From: Opitutaceae bacterium
GTDB lineage: Bacteria > Verrucomicrobiota > Verrucomicrobiia > Opitutales > Opitutaceae
Length of the DNA: 12,501 nt
Assembly (NCBI GenBank): GCA_031254955.1
Contig: JAIRTK010000137.1
Span: forward strand, 1-12,501
Direction: 5' to 3'
The notes under the pieces are model-generated. The model was not told the DNA's origin, searched no databases, and saw only the letters and a program-made list of their open reading frames with translations. A program made the position numbers and the translations under genes. Position 1 is the first letter of the stretch. Every line of letters starts with the position of its first letter. Positions 1 through 5,753 of the stretch are shown in pieces.

Positions 1-1826
1 GGACACATCGGGTCGCACAACTCCACGTCGCCGCCGCGCCCGGTGAGCGCCGAGAAATGCTCGAACAGCCCGCCGCTTTCGCGCCAGTTGCGCTCGTATA
101 ATTCCGTCGAGCGCCGCGCGAGCGCCGCCGCCGCCTCGTGGCGGCGGGCGCGCTTCAGCCCGAGATACACCAGGAAATTCAACGGCGCCCAGATGCGGCC
201 GCGCCAGTAGTGCTGTTCCGGATACGCGGGGTCGGAGCGCGGCGCCGACGGGATGACCCACCCGCCCCAATACTCCGCCTCGTTCAGCAAATGCCGCTCC
301 AGCATCAAGTCCGTCTGATGTTCCGTGACCGCGCCCGTGAGCAGGGGATAAAAACAGGTCGGCGAGGTGCGCGGGTTGAATTCGCCGGTGTCGGTGCGCA
401 CGTTTTGGAAGATGCCCGCGTCCTCGTTCCAGAGCCGCCCGAGCGCGGCGCGATAGGCGGCGCCGCGCGCCTCCAGCTCGCGCGCCCCGGCCTCCAGCCC
501 CAGCCCGCGCGCGAGACGCGCGAGCGCCTCGCAATCCAGTATATAAAGCGCGCTCAGCCCGACATCAGCGAGTTCCATCAAATGCGTCGTTGTATTAAAC
601 GGAATGTCGTCCCACATCGGCGCGTTGTCCGGCCCGCCCTCCAGCTTCGCGCCGCGCAGCGTGTTGGGTTGCAGGACTTCCGCCAGGTCGCCGACCCGCG
701 GCTCAAACGGATGCGAACCGGGCGAAAGCAGGCCGAGCCGGTTTTTGCGCGCCTTGTCCCACCAGCGGTTCCACGCCAGCAGCGGCGCCCAGACCTCGCG
801 CAGGTATTTTTTGTCCGGGCGCAGTTCATGCAGCGCCAGCACGCCCAGCCCGCCGATGCACGGCTGCGAGCGGTCGAGCGAGACGCGCCCGCTGCCGTTG
901 ACGACATTGGGCACGAATTCGCCGTCCACCATCTCCCGAAAAACCTCGCGCACGCAGCTCCACGCAAGCTCCGCGTCGTCAAGTGCCAGCAGCCAACCGA
1001 GGAAAAAACTGTCCCAGCAAAAAATGCCGTAGCCGAGCCGGTCCACATTCCACTGGCGCGACGGCGTGGTGATGACGCGTTTATATAAAGGCTCATACAC
1101 GGTGTTCCACGCCAGGCACGCGCGCGCTCCCGCGAACCGCTCCGCCGCCGGGCCGAAACGCGCGCAGCCCGCCGCCTCCCGCTCGCGGGCCGCGTTGACC
1201 AAGGCGGCGATTTCCGCCATGCCCCGGTCTCTCGACGTGGAAATGCCGACATCGCCCGCAAGACCCAGCACCCAGCTCGGGAAACGCCGGGCCAGAAACC
1301 CGTCCGTCGCCGGGATCTCCGTGCAATATATATCCATGCCAAAATCCTCCGCGCGCGCGCCGATCACGCGCGGCGCGGTCATTATAAAATGCCCCGGCTT
1401 GTTCCACAGGAACGCCCCCTCGACCGCCATCGAGGGCGGCCTCGGCCCGGAGTGGTTTGTTTTTATCAACAACACCAAATCCCGCTCCCCCACCCTCGCG
1501 CTTTCCACGCTGATGCGCGCGTCGCCCATCTCCACGGTCAGCGCCGTGTAGTCTCCGTCCAACGCGTGACGCCCCGGACGCACGCGCACGCGCCGCGCCG
1601 CGATTTCCGATTCCGCCAGCTTCACGCCCGCGGTCGCGCCCACCGATTTCGGCCCGAACGCCGTGTCCTCGATCATGGTGAGCATGCCGTGGTGGCAGAA
1701 CGAAAGCCGCAGCGACAAACCCTCCGGCATGAGCACGTGATTGAGCACGCTGCGCGTGTCCCAAGTGTTCCATCCCCGCGCGCGCGTGGTCGTCAAGGCG
1801 TGTCCGTTTCCCGATGGCTGGCTCAT
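1..1826 (-). CDS. MGH1/GH63-like (alpha/alpha)6-barrel glycoside hydrolase, 3' end beyond the window
   Basis: An open frame reads from ATG at 1826 to the window edge without a stop, giving 608 visible residues; the C-terminus is missing. There is no signal peptide (it starts MSQPSGNGHALTTTRARGWN), so a cytoplasmic enzyme is inferred. Residues 1 to about 200 look like an N-terminal beta-rich domain and the rest like an alpha-toroid. Motifs resembling the GH63/MGH1/trehalase-like clan are visible: CWDSFF with D272, GPDNAPMWDD with D400 in the place of the usual general acid, HYWRGRIWAPLNF, and LFEHFSALTG with E589 in the place of the general base. Assigning the catalytic residues rests on family knowledge. 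The substrate is unknown; the neighbouring DUF1680 enzyme suggests short plant-derived oligosaccharides. No Shine-Dalgarno sequence precedes the ATG; the leader is AT-rich (CCAATAAACC before ATG). GH63-like or trehalase-like in the broad sense is fairly sure, the specificity is not. Confidence 0.85.
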   Translation of the reverse strand, partial: MSQPSGNGHALTTTRARGWNTWDTRSVLNHVLMPEGLSLRLSFCHHGMLTMIEDTAFGPKSVGATAGVKLAESEIAARRVRVRPGRHALDGDYTALTVEMGDARISVESARVGERDLVLLIKTNHSGPRPPSMAVEGAFLWNKPGHFIMTAPRVIGARAEDFGMDIYCTEIPATDGFLARRFPSWVLGLAGDVGISTSRDRGMAEIAALVNAAREREAAGCARFGPAAERFAGARACLAWNTVYEPLYKRVITTPSRQWNVDRLGYGIFCWDSFFLGWLLALDDAELAWSCVREVFREMVDGEFVPNVVNGSGRVSLDRSQPCIGGLGVLALHELRPDKKYLREVWAPLLAWNRWWDKARKNRLGLLSPGSHPFEPRVGDLAEVLQPNTLRGAKLEGGPDNAPMWDDIPFNTTTHLMELADVGLSALYILDCEALARLARGLGLEAGARELEARGAAYRAALGRLWNEDAGIFQNVRTDTGEFNPRTSPTCFYPLLTGAVTEHQTDLMLERHLLNEAEYWGGWVIPSAPRSDPAYPEQHYWRGRIWAPLNFLVYLGLKRARRHEAAAALARRSTELYERNWRESGGLFEHFSALTGRGGDVELCDPMC

Positions 1827-2038
1827 GGTTTATTGGAAAAGTTATAAGAATTTATTTTTGAACAGAAGGAAACGGAGGGAACGGAGAAGGCATTTTTTTA
1901 GACAGAATGAAAAAGAATAAAAAGAATGAGTAATTTAACGAATTTCATTATGTTAATTTTTATCCATCCTGTCCATTTTATCCAAAACCAATATCTTCTT
2001 CCTTCCCTTCGTTTCCTTTTGTTCAAATTAAACCACTA
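1827..2038. other. AT-rich intergenic region between the two glycosidase genes
   Basis: This 212-nt gap is much richer in A and T than the genes beside it. It contains the inverted repeat at 1860-2024 and an AT-rich leader directly upstream of the gene starting at 1826. A TATAAC hexamer on the minus strand near 1838-1843 could be part of a promoter, but no convincing -35 partner is visible. I see no RNA gene. The 71-codon plus-strand frame starting at 1926 crosses the repeat and enters the neighbouring gene antisense, so it is not called. Confidence 0.6.
1860..2024. repeat. Long imperfect inverted repeat (34-nt arms at 1860-1893 and 1991-2024)
   Basis: The reverse complement of 1860-1893 matches 1991-2024 at 28 of 34 positions without gaps. 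The arms are polypyrimidine on one strand, with core CGTTTCCTTCTGTTC in one copy and CGTTTCCTTTTGTTC in the other. Similarity continues inward with gaps: on the minus strand TTTTTAT...TCATTCTGTC (from about 1901-1922), on the plus strand TTTTTATCCATCCTGTC (about 1956-1972). This looks like two diverged copies of one intergenic sequence in opposite orientation, separated by about 100 nt. The transcript could form a long weak hairpin, but a typical GC stem with U-tract terminator is absent. Function unknown. Confidence 0.75.
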
Positions 2039-4108
2039 TTATTCGACGACCAGCGGAGGAAACGCCGAGATACGCAGCCGGGCCGCGCCCATCGGAATGA
2101 GCGTGATGTTCTCAAGCCTCCCGTCGGTTTTGGCCGGATAAAGCGGCAGCACGGGGCAAAACCCCGTCGCGGTCGGCGTCCAGTCCGAGACACGCGCCCC
2201 CTTCGCCCTGATCTCGACCGGCGTGCTTTCGTGCGTCCACGGGTAGTTGTCCTCCGGCCAGGGCCTTTTTACGACCTGAAACGATGACTCCAAGTTTCTC
2301 ATGTCACACGCCAATGCGTAATTCCACGCGCTGCCGGGCTTCAACTCCCAGGCGGGCCACCGGCTCCAGTCAACCTGTTTCTGGATTCTGTTCTTCTCGC
2401 TTTTCGCAACCGACATCGAATCGATTTTGTTATAGTTCTCCGCAATCTTGAGCGAAAACGTGAGCGGGCCGTAATTTATACTCAGACTGCGCTGGTTCAC
2501 ATCCCACTGCCGCGCCTGAAGGCGCATCGGGAGCTTCAGCGTCACCCTGTCGCCGTCCGCCCATTCGCGCCGGATGCGCACATAGCCACCCGCCGCCAGC
2601 CCCGTCTTTTCCCCGACGCCGTTCACCGCGATGCTCGCGCCGTCGCACCACGCGGGGATTCTCACATACAAAGGGAAATCCGTCTTTCGCGGCACGCCGA
2701 TCTCGAAGCTCACTTGCTCCTCAAATGGATAGGCCGTGCGCTCGGTGATGAGCACCTCCACGCCGTCCACAACCTTGGCCCGGACGGACGATGCGCCGAA
2801 CAAAACCGCCGCGAGGCCGTTGTCCGCCGTGGCCAGCCACAAATGCCCGGCATAATACGGCCAGCCCTGCGTGTGGTTATGCTGGCAGCACCGGTGCGCC
2901 GTGGGATTATATAAAAAATATCCCGAGCGTTTCGCCTCGACCGAATGAATCGCGGGATGATGCGTCACCTTGTCGCCGATGATCTGGTTCGGCGCGGTGA
3001 AATAGCGCAACGCCTTGTAATCCGGCATGAACGCCGCCGGATAGGTGTTGAACGCGACATCCTCGCAGTTCTCCGCCCACATCGGATCGCCCGTGATGCG
3101 CAGCAGCAACTCGTCCGAAGCCATCTGCTCGACCATGCCGCAGGTCTCGGCCGCCTGGCGCGGGTCGATGTGGCCGATGCGCGAGTGCTCGTCGCCGCCG
3201 AACATCCCGCCCGGCACCTGCCCGAACGCGCGCCGTATCAACCAGAAATTATTATAGGTCGCGCGCAGGTCCGGCGTCTCCCCGCTCTGCATCCACCAGA
3301 TCGCCGGCTCGCGGAAGCCCTGCGCGATATCGACATTGTGCCAGATGGGCAGGTCGCTTTCCAGCCTCCAGTTTGCCGCGCTGCGGTGGATTTTTTCCGC
3401 GAGGTCCAGAAGCCATTTCTCGCCGATGATGTTATACAGCCAATAAACACTGTATAGATTGTCCCCGGCGCGGAGCTTTTCCCACGGCCTCGATGTTTTC
3501 AAAAATTTATCCTCGGGCTGGCGGAGCTGCCATTGGAAATAATTTTTCATCAATCCCAGGACGCGCCCGTCGCCGGAATGCTCGTAATACGACTGGAGGC
3601 ACCACAGCATGATCATGTTGCCCCACAGGTCGGGCAATCCGGCCCGGTCGAACCACGGCCCGAAATAGCCGTCTTCCCGCTGGCTGGCGAGCGCGCCCTC
3701 GATCCAGGTGCGCGCCTCCTTGATCACCGCGTCGTCGCCGAGAATGTAGCCCATGCTGGCGAATCCCTTCAGCCAGTAAGGGACTTCCTCGAACTTGTTT
3801 TCGCCCTCGCCGTCGGAGCTTAGCCAGGCGTTGTTTTCCTTGTTCAGATAATTGCTGACTTCGTGGAGATGCCCGGCGAGACCGTTGCGCTGCCGGACGA
3901 GCACCTCGCGAATCCATCCCGTCGGGCGCACCGCACCCGGCGGCAGCTTTATAAAGGACGACGGCTGAAGCGGCGCGCGATTTCCTATATAATGACTATT
4001 TCCCGGAGCGGTTGGCGGGCGGGCCATCCACTCGATGTCCGACAATGCCGGCGTAACAAGAGCGGGGAAAAAGGCTCCGGCGAGTGCGGGCAGTATTCTG
4101 ATGTTCAT
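2039..4108 (-). CDS. Secreted DUF1680/GH127-type glycosidase (beta-L-arabinofuranosidase family)
   Basis: The protein has 689 residues, close to the usual length of the family plus a signal peptide (hydrophobic stretch LPALAGAFFPALVTPALS, cleavage around residue 23), so it is predicted to be exported. Residues about 50-440 match the style of the DUF1680 (alpha/alpha)6 barrel and the rest a beta-sandwich. In characterised GH127 beta-L-arabinofuranosidases a zinc ion is held by Glu and three Cys, one of which is the nucleophile. The equivalents seen here are E321 and C323 (in ETCGM) and the pair C407-C408 (in HRCCQHN). E307 in GGDEHS is a candidate acid/base, less certain. The CCQHNHTQGWPYY version differs from the CCPPN version I recall for HypBA1, so the substrate may not be arabinofuranose. 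The ATG at 4108 has only an A-rich leader (AAAAATAAC) and no Shine-Dalgarno sequence. The palindromic repeat block lies just upstream. Confidence 0.9.
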   Translation of the reverse strand: MNIRILPALAGAFFPALVTPALSDIEWMARPPTAPGNSHYIGNRAPLQPSSFIKLPPGAVRPTGWIREVLVRQRNGLAGHLHEVSNYLNKENNAWLSSDGEGENKFEEVPYWLKGFASMGYILGDDAVIKEARTWIEGALASQREDGYFGPWFDRAGLPDLWGNMIMLWCLQSYYEHSGDGRVLGLMKNYFQWQLRQPEDKFLKTSRPWEKLRAGDNLYSVYWLYNIIGEKWLLDLAEKIHRSAANWRLESDLPIWHNVDIAQGFREPAIWWMQSGETPDLRATYNNFWLIRRAFGQVPGGMFGGDEHSRIGHIDPRQAAETCGMVEQMASDELLLRITGDPMWAENCEDVAFNTYPAAFMPDYKALRYFTAPNQIIGDKVTHHPAIHSVEAKRSGYFLYNPTAHRCCQHNHTQGWPYYAGHLWLATADNGLAAVLFGASSVRAKVVDGVEVLITERTAYPFEEQVSFEIGVPRKTDFPLYVRIPAWCDGASIAVNGVGEKTGLAAGGYVRIRREWADGDRVTLKLPMRLQARQWDVNQRSLSINYGPLTFSLKIAENYNKIDSMSVAKSEKNRIQKQVDWSRWPAWELKPGSAWNYALACDMRNLESSFQVVKRPWPEDNYPWTHESTPVEIRAKGARVSDWTPTATGFCPVLPLYPAKTDGRLENITLIPMGAARLRISAFPPLVVE

Positions 4109-4162
4109 GTTATTTTTGAGATTTCATATATCATGCCATCGACGAACAAGATTTGCCTTTTA

Positions 4163-4217
4163 GGCAGGGCGAGGCGTCCCCGCCGAGCCGTTGCTCAGCC
4201 GGAGGCTTCGCCCTGCC
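4163..4217. repeat. Y-shaped hairpin upstream of the DUF1680 gene
   Basis: The arms at 4163-4175 (GGCAGGGCGAGGC) and 4205-4217 (GCTTCGCCCTGCC) pair over 13 positions with one mismatch or wobble. Inside the loop sit two smaller potential stems: GGCG-tccc-CGCC at 4173-4184 and GAGC...GCTC at about 4185-4196. The structure ends 54 nt upstream of the DUF1680 start codon, so it could lie in its 5' leader or end the upstream transcript. There is no U-tract on the minus strand strong enough to call a terminator. Confidence 0.65.
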
Positions 4218-4220
4218 ATT

Positions 4221-4507
4221 ACTAACTGATGTTACGCGGCGGCCCCCGTCCGGCTGCACAGCGAGGCTTGTTTTGGGAGTGCGGCGGGTTCTCGCCGCTT
4301 TTGACGGCGCGACCTGTCGCGCCACCCCGCCGCACCGGGGGGCGCCCAAGGGAAAACGCGGCGGGCCGACAGGTCGGCCCGTCAAAAGCGGCGACAGGTC
4401 GCCGCACTCCATAAAGGACCCGCCGCGTAACTCGTGCCGGGTGTTCGTTTATGGCAGCAAGAGGTCGCCGCACTCCATAAAAGACCCGCCGCGTAACATC
4501 CGTTACT
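4221..4507. repeat. Nested palindromic (REP-like) repeat with terminal and internal inverted repeats
   Basis: The outer arms 4221-4242 and 4486-4507 are reverse complements at 20 of 22 positions, with a perfect 15-nt core (GATGTTACGCGGCGG against CCGCCGCGTAACATC). Inside them, 4277-4323 and 4363-4409 are reverse complements at 39 of 47 positions. Each inner arm holds its own small palindrome around CGACAGGTCG or its complement: GGCGCGACCTGTCGCGCC at 4306-4323, GGGCCGACAGGTCGGCCC at 4363-4380 and GGCGACAGGTCGCC at 4390-4403. No transposase is present. It resembles the REP/MITE type of intergenic element, but I recognise no named family. Confidence 0.8.
4396..4497. repeat. Pair of 36-nt direct repeats (4396-4431 and 4462-4497)
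   Basis: The two 36-nt units are identical except for one G/A difference near their middle. They start AGGTCGCCGCACTCC and end CCGCCGCGTAAC, separated by 30 nt of unrelated sequence that includes GGGTGTTCGTTTATGGCAGC. The end of the unit is the same sequence, in opposite orientation, as the left terminal arm at 4228-4239. The right half of the 4221-4507 palindrome therefore appears to have been duplicated. With only two units and no leader or cas genes, this is not a CRISPR array. Confidence 0.8.
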
Positions 4508-4733
4508 AATACCCATTCCCAATGAGATTTATCCTTTTTGAGGGACGGTCTCCGCGCCGTCCGCCCGCGAGGTTTGCGTGGCACGGGCGACTTACCCGTG
4601 GGATTGGGTGACATGGGCGACCCCGCCCATGTTGATCGGCAACTCGCGGCGCGGAGCGCCGTCGCATGGGCGGGTCGCCTATGCCACCCGGCCCGGACCC
4701 CAAAAGGATAAATCTCATTCGGAAATGGTATAA
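4507..4733. repeat. 227-nt element with terminal inverted repeats and five internal hairpins
   Basis: The left arm (4511-4539) and right arm (4701-4729) are reverse complements at 25 or more of 29 positions, sharing AAAAGGATAAATCTCATT exactly; weaker pairing extends to 4507 and 4733. The arms are AT-rich while the inside is GC-rich. Five small stems follow one another inside: GGACGG/CCGTCC (4543-4562), CACGGG/CCCGTG (4582-4600), CATGGGC/GCCCATG (4612-4631), CGGCGC/GCGCCG (4647-4661) and GCATGGGCG/CGCCTATGC (4664-4684). There is no transposase or credible reading frame, so a MITE-like non-autonomous element or a structured intergenic repeat is the best description. It abuts the preceding palindrome directly. 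Confidence 0.78.
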
Positions 4734-4748
4734 CGGCATCCATGGTGT

Positions 4749-4773
4749 TATTCTCATTTGGGAATGATATCGG
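4749..4773. repeat. Partial extra copy of the element end
   Basis: TCTCATTTGGGAATG at 4752-4766 repeats the inner part of the terminal arms (TCTCATTGGGAATG, as the reverse complement of the left arm) with one inserted T. The following GATATCGG resembles GGTATAACGG at the end of the right arm. It is in the same orientation as the right arm, 15-20 nt beyond it. It may be a remnant of a second element or of a shared target sequence. Confidence 0.5.
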
Positions 4774-4811
4774 AAGCGGTGCGCAAAGCAGCATGGATAC
4801 TCCTCTCCGGG

Positions 4812-5729
4812 CTACTTTGGTGGCGCGGCATCGGTGAGCGGCCAGGCCGCCAGCCAGTCGCGGAGCAATTCGCGCCAGCGCCATGTTACGTCGGCGGAAT
4901 AGGCGAAAAGCCGCCCGTGGCCGCCACGCGGGAACACATGCAACTCCGCCGGCACGCCGGCGGCCCAGCATGCCTTCGCAAACACGATGCTGTGGTCCAC
5001 GGAAATCAATTCGTCGTCCGCCGCGTGAAAGATGAACGCGGGCGGATTTTGCTTCGTCACGTGCAACTCCGGCGACACCGCTTTTTTTAATGCGTCCGAC
5101 GGCGAATCCCCGAGCAGGCGGGGGAATGTTTTGGAGTTTCCGGTTTGCCCCAGCACCGCCGAGATCACCGGATACGCGAGGATCAGTCTGTCCGGGCGGG
5201 CGGAGACCGTTGCCGCCAGATCGTCATTGGCATCGCGATACGCCGTCGGGCGCGTGGCCACCAGCGCGGCCAGATGGCCGCCGGCGCTTCCGCCCATGAG
5301 CGCGAGGTTGCGCGCCGGCACCTTCAATTCCCCGGCTTGGCTGCGCAGCAAACGGATGGCCCTCGCGGCATCGGCATACGGCGCGGGGTGCCGTGTTTTC
5401 ACGCGGTAATTCACGACCACCGCCGTGTAGCCGAGCGCGCGGAAATGCTCGGCGAATAATTTTTCGTAGGGACTCAGGCTGCCGTAGCCGCCGCCGGGGC
5501 AGATCACGATCACCGCCGGGATGGCGTGCCCGGGCGAGATGGGATAAAAAATCTCCATCGCCGGGCGCGGCCCCTGCGCAGGATTATTCGGACTGCCGTC
5601 CGGCCAGAGATTCACCACGCGGTGCAGCAAGGGCGCCGCATCCGCGGCCCGCGTGGGGACAATCCCCGCGCAGGCAATCGTGATCATGGCGGCGACGAGA
5701 CGCCACCGGGCTTGCAAAACGCCTTTCAT
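4812..5729 (-). CDS. Secreted alpha/beta-hydrolase carbohydrate esterase (acetylxylan/feruloyl esterase-like)
   Basis: The 305-residue protein begins with a signal peptide (basic MKGVLQARWRLV, then AAMITIACAGIVPTRA, cleavage near residue 29), so it acts outside the cytoplasm. The alpha/beta-hydrolase features appear in order: an oxyanion-hole motif CPGGGYGSL, the nucleophile elbow GGSAGGHLA with S148, the acid in HAADDELI (D238 or D239, the latter fitting the usual D-x-x-I/V spacing) and H271 in FPRGGHG. The opening HRVVNLWPDGSPN and the overall layout fit the esterase/BD-FAE group that removes acetyl or feruloyl groups from plant polysaccharides. It is probably not a peptidase. The start lies 24 nt after the autotransporter stop with no clear Shine-Dalgarno sequence, so co-transcription is likely. 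Acyl group and polysaccharide are not determined. Confidence 0.88.
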   Translation of the reverse strand: MKGVLQARWRLVAAMITIACAGIVPTRAADAAPLLHRVVNLWPDGSPNNPAQGPRPAMEIFYPISPGHAIPAVIVICPGGGYGSLSPYEKLFAEHFRALGYTAVVVNYRVKTRHPAPYADAARAIRLLRSQAGELKVPARNLALMGGSAGGHLAALVATRPTAYRDANDDLAATVSARPDRLILAYPVISAVLGQTGNSKTFPRLLGDSPSDALKKAVSPELHVTKQNPPAFIFHAADDELISVDHSIVFAKACWAAGVPAELHVFPRGGHGRLFAYSADVTWRWRELLRDWLAAWPLTDAAPPK

Positions 5730-5753
5730 GCGACTGATGACCTAGTTTTTGCC

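Larger units (their letters stand above)
4109..4811. other. 703-nt non-coding repeat block between esterase and DUF1680 genes
   Basis: No believable gene lies here. Frames up to 249 codons cross it, but their translations are low-complexity Arg/Pro/Gly strings that simply read the repeats (for example RRPLAA and RRPVAA units). The block holds, from left to right, a Y-shaped hairpin (4163-4217), a nested palindrome (4221-4507), an element with terminal inverted repeats (4507-4733) and a partial copy of that element's end (4749-4773). Positions 4109-4162, the 5' leader of the DUF1680 gene, are AT-rich. Positions 4774-4811, just past the esterase stop, show nothing clear. The structures could affect mRNA decay or termination between the upstream operon and the glycosidase genes; that is inference. 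Confidence 0.7.

Noticed and set aside
138..1088. A 316-codon plus-strand open frame and minus-strand frames in other registers at the left edge
   Set aside because: They overlap the partial glycosidase, whose frame shows the catalytic motifs CWDSFF, GPDNAPMWDD and FEHF. The plus-strand frame ends where the real gene uses a TTA codon.
1860..2024. Rho-independent terminator of the DUF1680 gene
   Set aside because: The arms are 97 nt apart, pyrimidine/purine-rich with mismatches, and are not followed by a clear U-tract on the minus strand. A weak stem is possible, but a terminator is not supported.
4396..4497. Possible CRISPR array
   Set aside because: There are only two units, 30 nt apart, and they form part of a larger palindrome. 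No third unit, leader or cas gene is present.
4507..4733. Insertion sequence with its own transposase
   Set aside because: The terminal inverted repeats are clear, but the inside is only about 160 nt of hairpins with no coding capacity.
4222..4971. A 249-codon minus-strand frame through the repeat block
   Set aside because: Its translation just reads palindromic repeats (duplicated RRPLAA/RRPVAA-like strings), and it overlaps the 3' end of the esterase in another frame.
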